Below, in pieces: positions 43,146-51,509 of a stretch of 64,000 bases of DNA (its first letter is position 1; each line of letters opens with the position of its first letter). The DNA lies in the NCBI GenBank assembly GCA_019752535.1, contig JAIEMA010000005.1, positions 78,761-142,760 of the forward strand, read 5' to 3'. The translations under genes were made by a program, and so were the position numbers. Origin of the DNA: Bacteriovoracaceae bacterium. Lineage in GTDB: Bacteria > Bdellovibrionota > Bacteriovoracia > Bacteriovoracales > Bacteriovoracaceae. The notes beneath the pieces were generated by a model that worked only from the letters and a program-made list of their open reading frames with translations, ran no database searches and was not told the origin of the DNA.

Positions 43146-45173
43146 TTAAGCCATTAATCCTGCACGCTTTAAGAGAGCATCGACAGAAGGCTCTTTACCT
43201 CGGAATTTTTTGTAAAGCTCCATCGGGTGCTCGGTTCCACCTTTTTCAAGTATGTGTTCTCTGAACAAAGCCGCCGCGATCGGATCGAAGATTCCTTTTT
43301 CTTGGAAAAATTCAAATGCATCTGCATCCAAGACTTCAGCCCACTTGTAGCTATAGTATCCGGCCGAATATCCTCCAGCAAAGATATGAGAAAAAGAACA
43401 TGAGCCATTGGTTCCTTCCACGTTTGGAAGTAAATTTGTACCCTCTGTGGCTTTCATTTCAAATGTAACAACATCTTTAATCTCAGATGGATTAGTGGAG
43501 TGCCAGGCCATATCGAGACTCGCGAAAGTTAACTGTCTCATCGTAGCGAGACCTTCTAGGAAATTACCCGCCTTCTTAATTTGATCGATAAGTTCAAGAG
43601 AAATTTTCTCACCTGTTTCAAAGTGGTGAGCAAATAAATCGAGACACTCTTTTTCTTGAACCCAATTTTCCATAATCTGAGAGGGCAATTCGACGAAATC
43701 CCAATAGACACTCGTGCCAGATAAGGCCGTATAACGGCATTGAGACAACAGACCATGGAGAGCATGACCAAATTCATGATAGAGAGTCGTCACTTCATTA
43801 AGTGTCAAAAGTGAGGGCTTAGTTTTCGTGGGTTTTGTGAAATTACAAACAATTCCGACATGCGGTCTTCTCACTTCTCCACGAATAAGTCCTTGGTCAG
43901 ACAAATTTGTCATCCAAGCACCACCGCGCTTTGTTTCTCGTGGAAAGAAGTCCATGTAAAACAGCCCCATGAAACCTTTCTTCGCATCAGAGACTTCAAA
44001 CACTTTTACATCTTCATGATAGGTGGGAAGATCTTTCACTTCTTTGTATTGAAGACCATAGAGCTTTCCGGTGACCGCGAAAATTCCATCAATTACTTTT
44101 TCTAACTGGAAGAAGGGTCTAAGTTTCTCTTCATCAAGACCAATTTCTCGCTGTTTTAAAATTTCAGAATAATAAGCAGAATCCCATCTCTCGATTTGAT
44201 TGATGCCATCAATCTCTTTTGCAAGAGCATTGAGTTGAGCGATTTCTTTTTTGGCTTGAGGCTTAGCTTTCTCTTGTAGCTCTTTTAAGAAGGCAGTCAC
44301 TTTTTGTGGAGTTGAAGCCATTCTCTCTTCAAGCACATAATCTGCGTGCGTTTTATAGCCCAAAAGATTCGCTCTCTCATGGCGAAGTTTAGTGATCGTC
44401 ATGACATTTTGTTGATTATCTAACTCTCCTCCAAATGCTTTAGAAGCATTGGCCATAAAGATCTCTTTTCTCAATTCGCGATTTTTTGCATAAGTAAGAA
44501 CTGGCACAATCATCGGGTAATCAAGAGTTATCAGCCATGACCCCTTCTTACCCTTCTTCTCAGCGGCTTCTGCAGAAGCTTCTTTAAAAGATGCAGGCAA
44601 CCCTTCTAAGAGTTTTTCATCTGTAATGACTTTCTCAAACTGATTAGTGGCCTTAAGAACATTTTGAGAAAATGCGAGCGTGGTCTTTGAGAGTTCCTCG
44701 TCTATTTCTCTTAGGCGTGTCTTGTCTTTGGCATTGAGATTGGCGCCGTTTCTCACGAACCCTCGGTATGTTTTCTCCAAAATCATACGCTCTTCACTTG
44801 TAAGAGTTTGCTTCTCTCTAGATTCCCAACACTCTTTAATTCTAGCAAACACAATTGGATCTAATGTCACATCATTACCAAAAACAGTAAGCTTCTGAGA
44901 CATCTCAGGGGCGATCTTTTCTAATTCCTCAGGACAGTGAGCAGAGTGCAAATTGTAAAAAACACCAGCAACTTGGCCAACCGTTTCTCTGAGCTCATCG
45001 AGCTTCACAATGACATCGTTAAATGAACTTCCCGTTTGTTTTTTCCAAAGTTCTAAATTTTTTCTAGCATCTTCTAATGATTTATCTAGAGCAGGAATGA
45101 AATCTGCAATTTTAACTTGATCAAAGGGGATGGCCCCAAAACGTAATGTTGAAGGTTGGAGTAATGCTTGCAT
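43146..45173 (-). CDS. M3 family oligopeptidase (OpdA/Dcp-like)
   Basis: 675 residues. The zinc site HEFGHALHG (H466, E467, H470) with the downstream EMKATEG and the GGYSAGYYSYKW stretch is diagnostic of M3 peptidases such as oligopeptidase A. It degrades short peptides in the cytoplasm, fitting with the peptide importer at 8828-14133. I chose the ATG at 45173, which has AAAGGA six bases upstream and begins at the expected N-terminus (MQALLQPSTLRFG); an earlier in-frame start at 45239 lies within the transporter gene. It is 11 bp after that gene's stop. Confidence 0.93.
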   Translation of the reverse strand: MQALLQPSTLRFGAIPFDQVKIADFIPALDKSLEDARKNLELWKKQTGSSFNDVIVKLDELRETVGQVAGVFYNLHSAHCPEELEKIAPEMSQKLTVFGNDVTLDPIVFARIKECWESREKQTLTSEERMILEKTYRGFVRNGANLNAKDKTRLREIDEELSKTTLAFSQNVLKATNQFEKVITDEKLLEGLPASFKEASAEAAEKKGKKGSWLITLDYPMIVPVLTYAKNRELRKEIFMANASKAFGGELDNQQNVMTITKLRHERANLLGYKTHADYVLEERMASTPQKVTAFLKELQEKAKPQAKKEIAQLNALAKEIDGINQIERWDSAYYSEILKQREIGLDEEKLRPFFQLEKVIDGIFAVTGKLYGLQYKEVKDLPTYHEDVKVFEVSDAKKGFMGLFYMDFFPRETKRGGAWMTNLSDQGLIRGEVRRPHVGIVCNFTKPTKTKPSLLTLNEVTTLYHEFGHALHGLLSQCRYTALSGTSVYWDFVELPSQIMENWVQEKECLDLFAHHFETGEKISLELIDQIKKAGNFLEGLATMRQLTFASLDMAWHSTNPSEIKDVVTFEMKATEGTNLLPNVEGTNGSCSFSHIFAGGYSAGYYSYKWAEVLDADAFEFFQEKGIFDPIAAALFREHILEKGGTEHPMELYKKFRGKEPSVDALLKRAGLMA

Positions 45174-45184
45174 ATCAAATCCTT

Positions 45185-46366
45185 TTAATGAAACAGGCGA
45201 CGCTGTAACTTGAATAATAAGTAAATTGTGACTGTCCAAATGAGAAGAGCGACAATCATAACCTTATTGAGCATCTCGGCAGACTGATAATAAATCAAGA
45301 CGCCGGCAATCGAGGCTTTAGCAGTACGATAAACGAACATATCAGTGAGGTATTTGGCTCCATACTTTTGAACTGGCTTCATCGGATGATAAAGAAGCTC
45401 TTTGCCGGCACTAAAAAGTGAATAGTCACTAGCTTTAAGAAAGACATAGAGAACGGCGCTAGCAGTCAAAATTCCAGAATTAAGCCCAAAAAGCAGACAA
45501 GCTAAGTAAGATATCGGGATAAAAAAATGCAGACTTCTCTCTCCAAAAAACTTCAACAAGAGAGGCAGGACAACTAATTGGAGGGCCAATGTTAATGAGT
45601 TGGTGGCCGTATAGACTTCACCTAAATAAGCCGTCCTCAAACTTGAATCAGTGATGGCTTTTTCAAAATAAAGACTGAATTGAAAATCAGCAATATTAAT
45701 AACTATCTGGCTGAGGGCCACAATCAAACCAATGAGAAAAACATATCTTTTTAAATCAATTGAATTGAGTGACTTTAATGGTGAATGCTCAGCTCTTGAA
45801 ACTGATTCCGTTCCAGGAATTTTTTCTAGATAGATCGCAAAAAGTGCAGAAATAAATACAAGTGACAATCCAGCATACAGAGTCACACTCGTTCCAAAGC
45901 TTTTAGCAAAATAAGTGGTAAGCAATCCTCCAAGAATCCCACCGATACTTCCTAAGGCACCAAGAGGGCCAATCCATTTGAGAAAGTCTTGGCGATTAAG
46001 CCAACTATTTGCATAGGCCAGCAGGAGATGAACCTGTAAGACGATATAAACTTCTTTCCATGCGAATAGAAAGAGCGCTCCAGATTTAATTGAATTGAGA
46101 TAAGCAAAGTGACCCATGCCAAAGAAGAGAACACTAAATAAGCTGATACTTAAAAATGTAAAATGAAATCCCTTCGAACTTTGGAGACGGTTTGAAACTC
46201 CAACGGCAATGGCCAGTAAGACCACTGCCAAAAGCCAACCCTGAGGTGATGCTTTCGCACCGTATGCTTCGACAAAATAAGTCGTAGAGCTCGCGCGAAC
46301 AAGGGGGTAATTGAAGAGGACAAAGAGGTAGCTTAGTCCTAAAAAAATAAAGTTTCGACGATTCAC
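45185..46366 (-). CDS. Multi-spanning transporter, Npt/MFS-like
   Basis: 393 residues, about 12 hydrophobic helices. The overall pattern, with a polar centre and segments such as YLGEVYTATNSLTLALQL and LKASDYSLFSAGKELLYHPM, resembles Npt1/Npt2-type nucleotide transporters (ATP/ADP translocase relatives) found in intracellular bacteria and Bdellovibrio relatives. The key charged residues of true ATP/ADP exchangers cannot be confirmed by eye, so a general major-facilitator role is the safer reading. Its ATG overlaps the stop of the DtxR-like gene (ATGA), so the two are co-translated. Confidence 0.68.
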   Translation of the reverse strand: MNRRNFIFLGLSYLFVLFNYPLVRASSTTYFVEAYGAKASPQGWLLAVVLLAIAVGVSNRLQSSKGFHFTFLSISLFSVLFFGMGHFAYLNSIKSGALFLFAWKEVYIVLQVHLLLAYANSWLNRQDFLKWIGPLGALGSIGGILGGLLTTYFAKSFGTSVTLYAGLSLVFISALFAIYLEKIPGTESVSRAEHSPLKSLNSIDLKRYVFLIGLIVALSQIVINIADFQFSLYFEKAITDSSLRTAYLGEVYTATNSLTLALQLVVLPLLLKFFGERSLHFFIPISYLACLLFGLNSGILTASAVLYVFLKASDYSLFSAGKELLYHPMKPVQKYGAKYLTDMFVYRTAKASIAGVLIYYQSAEMLNKVMIVALLIWTVTIYLLFKLQRRLFH

Positions 46367-46881
46367 TTGAGGTAGCTGTCGCCTTTTTGGATATCGATGA
46401 ATTCTTCTGGATGATTAAATTGAGTGAAGTCAAAAGAGGTAGAAAACTCTTTGCTCTTTAACTCTCCATTACAAAGATCTTTCATGAAGGCAAAAAATAA
46501 ATTTCGAGTTTCTTCACTCATCAAATGCTCCATGAGACAGGAATCTTTGTGAGCCGTTTCTTCATTCACACCGACAATATCTTTTAAAAAATAAAACAAA
46601 AGAGTTCTAGAAGATAAAATATCGTGAACAGCGTGATGTCCCAATTGAGAGAGTGAGAGAAATTTTGAATCGTCTTCTAAGACGAGATCACGCTTTCTTA
46701 AATTATTAAGTGCAGTTGAAACTGAGCCTTTCGTGAGTCCCATTTCATGAGCAATATCAGTGACTCGTGCATAACCTTTCGTCTCTTTCAGCTTATGAAT
46801 GGCCAAAAGGTAGTGAACCATCGAGTGAGTCAGGTCATTATCATGAGTGTGCTGGACGGGAGATTTCTTATCTGTATTCAT
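46363..46881 (-). CDS. DtxR/MntR-family metal-dependent repressor
   Basis: 172 residues. N-terminal winged helix: HYLLAIHKLKETKGYARVTDIAHEMGLTKGSVSTALNNLRKRDLV, then a dimerisation/metal domain with SSRTLLFYFLKDIVGVNEETAHKDSCLMEHLMSEE, which carries the His/Cys/Glu metal ligands of this family. It represses metal uptake genes when Fe2+ or Mn2+ is bound. GTAGGGGC precedes the ATG. It heads an operon with the Npt-like transporter, M3 peptidase and histidine kinase. An AT-rich Fur-like box lies 34 bp upstream (46915). Confidence 0.88.
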   Translation of the reverse strand: MNTDKKSPVQHTHDNDLTHSMVHYLLAIHKLKETKGYARVTDIAHEMGLTKGSVSTALNNLRKRDLVLEDDSKFLSLSQLGHHAVHDILSSRTLLFYFLKDIVGVNEETAHKDSCLMEHLMSEETRNLFFAFMKDLCNGELKSKEFSTSFDFTQFNHPEEFIDIQKGDSYLK

Positions 46882-46914
46882 GCCCCTACCCTATCCCCCC
46901 CTGCGTTTAGCGTC

Positions 46915-46933
46915 AAATGATAATTATTCTTTG
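46915..46933 (-). promoter_or_regulatory. Fur/DtxR-like box upstream of the metal repressor
   Basis: AATGATAATTATTCTTTG has one good TGATAAT half and a partial second half in the 7-1-7 pattern of iron-regulator boxes, with an ATAATTAT core. It lies about 34 bp upstream of the repressor start and may mediate autoregulation. The match is by eye only. Confidence 0.4.
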
Positions 46934-47076
46934 CACTTAGCCATCATGGACAAGGCCCGTGCAGAGAGAATAAACCTTTGATTTAATTAACGCTCCGCCG
47001 ACTGATCGAGTTTGCCTCTCCATTTGGACCCTTAAGGCATGTTAAACTGAGATTAAGAATATCAAGGATTTATCTT

Positions 47077-48696
47077 ATGAACTCTTTACGTCTCTTCTTG
47101 GCCCTCATTCTTTGCATGTCAACGGCGACGGCCCAGACTCTGAATGAGAGTTTTAATAACACAAAACCACTCACAGATGCTGAGCAATACGATGCTGATC
47201 ATTACATTCATGCAGGTAAAACAAAATCGATCCTAGAATCTGAATGTAAAAAAATCGGGCAACAATATGATGCTAGCAATAACGCGTGTACTGACGTGGG
47301 TGTGGGCGGAGTGCTTGGTAAAGGCGCTACCGGGGAGATGCTAGAGATGATGCTTCCCAAGCTTTATGGCTTGATGGGAACACTCGCGATGACTGGTAAT
47401 GGCCCAAAAATTAAAATGAAGGAAGCTGGAGAAGACGGCAAGGATGAGAAAGATGATGTCTGCGTTTATATCCCGATGGCCGGAGAAGTGGTGGCCAGCG
47501 GAATGCAAATGATGGGTGAAAAACAAATCGCAAGTCAGTCTATCAACAAGCCTGGAGCAGACATGCAAAAGGAAGGACTTTATGCTGTTGCTCGAACTCA
47601 TGACACTCGAGCTAAGACTGCAACGATTCAAGGCAGTGTGTATGCGGCTACAGGTGCGTGTTATGTTGCATACATAGCAACTGGAGCAGTCGTGAATGCA
47701 AAAATGGCTTTAAAATTGGGTGCAGCCGCAACCATGTCTTACATATTTTTTGCCAAGGCTTCTAAGGAGAAAAAATTCGCAGCAAGCGTGAGAGATATTG
47801 CGAAAAAACTCCCAGGAGCTGGTGACTGTAATCCTATTACTGCGACAAACTGTTTTTGTTCAGAAAAAACTTCTCAACAATCCGACTTTGCGAACTGGAG
47901 TAAAGTTTGTGTTCCAAAAGGACTTGCTGCTAAGGACAAGAAATCTACCCCCATTCCATGTTCAACCTTGCAAAATGGCAAAGCTACTCTCGATGCAGAA
48001 TGCAAATGCAAAAAGAACAATTCTTGTCTGAACGGACAAATGGCACTTTTGGGTAACAACGTTGGATTTGGTGGTACTGAACTTGCTGACCCACTTAGAA
48101 TGCTCGACTCTCTTAATGGATCGATGGACGATGCTGATGTAGAAAACTTCGGGGCGAAATTAAACGCCAAATCAAATGCCTTCTTGAAAAATAATCCGGT
48201 AGGAGACATTCCTTCAGTGAGCCTGAGCGATAAAGACAAAAACATTGCGAAGGAACTTGCGAAAATTGGTATGCCTGGTGCTATGGCCGCTTTTGCCGCC
48301 TCTCAATCAGGAGCTGGCGCACCTGTTTCGGCTTCAGCACCTTCATTGGTCGGCTCAACTGAAAGTGAGAGTGATGATTATAACTCTGGCAACAAACGCA
48401 CAAGTTATTCAAATGGAGGAAGCTTTAATAGTTCTTCGCGCGGACGTGGATCAAATAACTTTAATAATCCATTTGGAAAAAACGAGAAAAAAGACAATGT
48501 CCAAGTCGATATGTTTGCTGAACAAGCACTCGCTGCAGCTGAAATCTCAAAAGATACTTCTGTGGGGATATTTGATTTAATATCAAATCGCTATCGCCGC
48601 TCAGCTTGGTCTAGATTCGAGATGGATAAACTTGTGCAAGAAGTACCAGCTGAGGCGACTAAAGAAGTACCTGCTCCGGCACCCGCTGCTCAGTAG
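47077..48696 (+). CDS. Large secreted protein of unknown function
   Basis: 539 residues: signal peptide MNSLRLFLALILCMSTATA, an N-terminal cysteine-bearing region (ESECKKIG, NNACTDVG), two hydrophobic segments near 190-225, a cysteine-rich middle (GDCNPITATNCFCSEKT, SKVCVPKG, DAECKCKKNNSCLNG) and a Ser/Asn/Gly-rich region about 415-470 followed by a helical end with a Pro/Ala tail. No family is recognised. The internal hydrophobic pair suggests membrane association. AAGGATT lies 8 bases before the ATG. Its last 38 bp overlap the fatty-acid desaturase gene on the other strand. Confidence 0.72.
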   Translation: MNSLRLFLALILCMSTATAQTLNESFNNTKPLTDAEQYDADHYIHAGKTKSILESECKKIGQQYDASNNACTDVGVGGVLGKGATGEMLEMMLPKLYGLMGTLAMTGNGPKIKMKEAGEDGKDEKDDVCVYIPMAGEVVASGMQMMGEKQIASQSINKPGADMQKEGLYAVARTHDTRAKTATIQGSVYAATGACYVAYIATGAVVNAKMALKLGAAATMSYIFFAKASKEKKFAASVRDIAKKLPGAGDCNPITATNCFCSEKTSQQSDFANWSKVCVPKGLAAKDKKSTPIPCSTLQNGKATLDAECKCKKNNSCLNGQMALLGNNVGFGGTELADPLRMLDSLNGSMDDADVENFGAKLNAKSNAFLKNNPVGDIPSVSLSDKDKNIAKELAKIGMPGAMAAFAASQSGAGAPVSASAPSLVGSTESESDDYNSGNKRTSYSNGGSFNSSSRGRGSNNFNNPFGKNEKKDNVQVDMFAEQALAAAEISKDTSVGIFDLISNRYRRSAWSRFEMDKLVQEVPAEATKEVPAPAPAAQ

Positions 48697-49642
48697 CTTG
48701 CTCTAAAACGATCTCTCTTACAGTTCTCTTTCCAACCCAGAAGCCATCAACGGTGAGTTTCTGGGTTTCCATTTTATAGCCAGGATCATTTAAGAGCTCA
48801 TTTCTAAACTTATTCATTCGATACCAAGGCACTTGAGGGAACAAGTGATGTTCAAGGTGAAATCCGGATTTTAAAGGATATAAGAAGAAATTCACAATGA
48901 ATGGAAACTCATGAGTCAGAGTCTTATCTTGCTCGACTTCAGCATTGACTCCTGTGTGCTCCCCTATGCCATGCCAGCGAATAAGAATGGGAGTGACTAC
49001 TAAAGTGGCAAAAGCCCAGATAATAAAAGCAAACTTAATGGTTCCTAGAATGAGAGGAACACCGAACAATGTGACCCATCCAATGGCACCCCATTGAAGA
49101 TCAAATTTATTCGTCTCTCTAATATCACCTCTTTTAATCGCTTGCTTAATAATGTCAGTTAAAACAATTAAAGATCGAATGGTGCTCACTCCTGTGAAAT
49201 CTTGAACTAGATTCATGACCAAACGATTTTCATTTCGGCCATAACCAATTTTTGTCTTGTGATAAAAACTCACTTCCGGATCAAGATCTGGGTCACCAGA
49301 AAACTTGTGATGCTTTAAATGAATATAGCGATAATCTTTAAGATTCGTGAGTGCGGGTGCTCCGCAAAGTGCTTGTCCTATTCTTTCATTCCAAACTCTT
49401 TGAGGAAATAAATTAAAATGAGACGCTTCATGAAGAAGAATAGCTAAATGATGTTGAAGGGCCCCAGTGATAAGGACAGCTAGAGACCATCCCCAGATCG
49501 TATTAAATTTTGAAACCAGCAAAGTCAGAGACCAAATTGTAAGATAAATCGCAGTCAGTAGAATGATATTCGGTAGAACCTTCGTTCTAGAATGTTTTTG
49601 AATTAAGGCTTTAGAAGTATGACGAGCTAAATCATATTTCAT
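48659..49642 (-). CDS. Membrane fatty-acid desaturase
   Basis: 327 residues with paired membrane helices. The three histidine boxes are present: HEASH, HLKHHKF and HLEHH, plus EHTG. This is the membrane desaturase superfamily, which introduces double bonds into acyl chains using a diiron site. The chain length and position are not predictable. The gene starts 1 bp after the acyltransferase-like gene ends, so the two form an operon that probably alters membrane lipids. The end overlaps the secreted-protein gene by 38 bp. Confidence 0.9.
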   Translation of the reverse strand: MKYDLARHTSKALIQKHSRTKVLPNIILLTAIYLTIWSLTLLVSKFNTIWGWSLAVLITGALQHHLAILLHEASHFNLFPQRVWNERIGQALCGAPALTNLKDYRYIHLKHHKFSGDPDLDPEVSFYHKTKIGYGRNENRLVMNLVQDFTGVSTIRSLIVLTDIIKQAIKRGDIRETNKFDLQWGAIGWVTLFGVPLILGTIKFAFIIWAFATLVVTPILIRWHGIGEHTGVNAEVEQDKTLTHEFPFIVNFFLYPLKSGFHLEHHLFPQVPWYRMNKFRNELLNDPGYKMETQKLTVDGFWVGKRTVREIVLEQATEQRVPEQVLL

Positions 49643-49643
49643 A

Positions 49644-50996
49644 CTAATCCTCCCACACCATCTTCTCTAAGCGTTGGTTTATCTCTGAAGGCATCGGCAT
49701 AGAGAGAATTTCATTTTGATTATTGTTTAGACTTTCAAACCAAGTCCAACGCAGAAGCTGGCCGATAGAATTCATCGACTCAGTCATGGATTTTAAGGTG
49801 AGACACATTTCATTGTTGATCGGGGGATGAAGTACCCCACGCGCCACAATCTTGCCTTCAATTGGATTTCTCCAATCATTGAGAAGGCGGAAATTATCTG
49901 GGAAAACAACTGGATAAAGCTGAAGTTCAAGTCCACGATCAATGGCTTCATAAACAGCATAATTGAGAAGTGGCATCACTGGACGCATTTCATACAACCC
50001 AGTCCCCGTAATTCCTTCTGCTGCTAAGAAGAAGCGATTGAGCTGCTTTCTTTTGATGAGATCAATTGTTCTTCCCGTAGTATCTCCGTGTCCAACGGCA
50101 ATGATGTGATCGCTTTTAACCATTCTTCTGGCAAGAAAGCCTGGAAAGAAAATATCCACATTCCCCATGGTACTCATCTCTTTAACTGGGAAAGTCACCT
50201 CGGCCGAGGTGTCATAAAATGAGTTCGCATGATTCATTAAAAACATATTCAAAGTTTTGCCGTCATAGGAGAGATCCCCAAGGTTCTCCATTCCTTCCCA
50301 CTTGGCTTCAATGCCTCTCATCTTTACCAATCTAGCTTGCACTCCTGTCAGAGCGTTGGTGATTGGTGCAATCCCGGGCTTACCTGTTCGTGTTCTAAAG
50401 TAGGCTGCCCATAAAACACGAATAAACTGATCGGCCGTACGAATGGCATCAATTGGTGAATCAATAAATGGGAGAATCTTAGCTGCTCCGTAAATTCTCT
50501 TTGCCTTCTCACCTTGCGCCTTACGTAGTTCAGTCGCGAAATTTCCATAGTGATGAAGAACTTCTTGGCCGACATCTAATCTTTCAGTGTCTCTCTCAGA
50601 GCCAAAATAAGCTTTTCTCTCTTGGTAAATGCGAAAGTCTTTCTCTATATTAGTGAGATGAGTTTGAACTTTCTTTGGAAGTTTTTTGTGTGTTTTTAGA
50701 AACTCATTGGCTTCGGCTTGAGCACGCTTTAAGCCGTAATCAAAAAAATAGTCGATTTTCTCTAAGTTAAAATCATCATATTTTTTAAAAAAACTTTCAA
50801 TTTTAGTGAGGCCATCAACGATCGCTTCTTGATCCCCATTTTGAAGAAGAATTTTTATTTGTTCGGGTGAATATTCCCGATAAATCGCCATGTACTCTTG
50901 AGAGAGCTGCAATTGTTTTTGATCAAGCTCAGGCAAGCTCGTTGCCCAAGATTGAAGAGTGAGACTTAATAAAGCCAAAACAAAGGTATATTTCAT
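49644..50996 (-). CDS. PlsC-like acyltransferase domain protein with a signal peptide
   Basis: 450 residues. N-terminus MKYTFVLALLSLTLQSWATS reads as a signal peptide. Residues about 25-200 are helical; the rest resembles the PlsC/LPLAT fold: NHANSFYD (255-262, an H-x5-D version of HX4D), GFLARR (286-291), AAEGITGTG (325-333, in the place of the PEGTR motif) and LYPVVFPD (360-367). If true it would move acyl chains onto a lipid. An exported acyltransferase would be unusual, so the N-terminus may instead act as an anchor. No ribosome site precedes the ATG; a TATAAT ends six bases upstream, which would give a leaderless mRNA. Confidence 0.65.
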   Translation of the reverse strand: MKYTFVLALLSLTLQSWATSLPELDQKQLQLSQEYMAIYREYSPEQIKILLQNGDQEAIVDGLTKIESFFKKYDDFNLEKIDYFFDYGLKRAQAEANEFLKTHKKLPKKVQTHLTNIEKDFRIYQERKAYFGSERDTERLDVGQEVLHHYGNFATELRKAQGEKAKRIYGAAKILPFIDSPIDAIRTADQFIRVLWAAYFRTRTGKPGIAPITNALTGVQARLVKMRGIEAKWEGMENLGDLSYDGKTLNMFLMNHANSFYDTSAEVTFPVKEMSTMGNVDIFFPGFLARRMVKSDHIIAVGHGDTTGRTIDLIKRKQLNRFFLAAEGITGTGLYEMRPVMPLLNYAVYEAIDRGLELQLYPVVFPDNFRLLNDWRNPIEGKIVARGVLHPPINNEMCLTLKSMTESMNSIGQLLRWTWFESLNNNQNEILSMPMPSEINQRLEKMVWED

Positions 50997-51002
50997 GGGC
51001 TG

Positions 51003-51055
51003 ATTATAGAGCGCTAATGGATTATGGAGCTTTGAGGCCGTAATAATTACGGCCT
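51003..51055 (-). promoter_or_regulatory. Leaderless-type promoter and 21-bp palindrome
   Basis: On the minus strand TATAAT (51008-51003) ends six bases before the ATG at 50996, placing the transcription start at about the A of the start codon. No clear -35 is seen at 51026-51031. Just above it, AGGCCGTAAT and ATTACGGCCT form a 21-bp inverted repeat around one base (51035-51055), a good shape for a dimeric regulator. It could also be a hairpin closing the rpiB transcript, but no T-run follows. Confidence 0.5.
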
Positions 51056-51080
51056 GAACAAGTCTTATAAGTGGCTGATA

Positions 51081-51509
51081 TTACATTTGGTCAATCATCT
51101 CAACGCGAGTCTGGTGACGTCCACCCTCAAAGTCAGTCTTAAGGAAGGCTTGGGCCATTTTAATGAGGGTCTCTACGGGAGTTTTACGGCTGCCCAGACA
51201 GAGGACGTTGGCATCATTATGACGGCGAGACATTTGAGCGTCATCGACATCGTGGCAGAGTGCGGCCCGAATTCCCTTAAATCGATTAGCAGCGATAGAA
51301 ACTCCAATACCAGAGCCGCAAAGAAGAACCCCTTTGCTTCCCGGATGGGCCAGAACTTCTTTGGCTAAACTTTGAGCGTAGAGTGGATAATGAACTGAGT
51401 CTATAGAGTGAGTTCCGAGATCTTGAATCTCGAAACTTCCGGCCAAGGCTGCCTTCAAAGCTTCTTTAGCTTCAAAGGCAGCGTGATCACAGGCCATAAA
51501 AATTTTCAT
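51081..51509 (-). CDS. rpiB: Ribose-5-phosphate isomerase B
   Basis: 142 residues. Typical RpiB: ACDHAAFEAKEAL at the start, GVLLCGSGIGVSIAANRFKGIRAAL with the catalytic-site Cys near residue 64, and RRHNDANVLCLGSR. It interconverts ribose-5-phosphate and ribulose-5-phosphate in the pentose phosphate pathway. Its ATG overlaps the ahcY stop (TAATG), so the two are co-translated; this links recycling of the methyl cycle to ribose use only by position. No partner zwf/gnd genes are nearby. Confidence 0.94.
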   Translation of the reverse strand: MKIFMACDHAAFEAKEALKAALAGSFEIQDLGTHSIDSVHYPLYAQSLAKEVLAHPGSKGVLLCGSGIGVSIAANRFKGIRAALCHDVDDAQMSRRHNDANVLCLGSRKTPVETLIKMAQAFLKTDFEGGRHQTRVEMIDQM

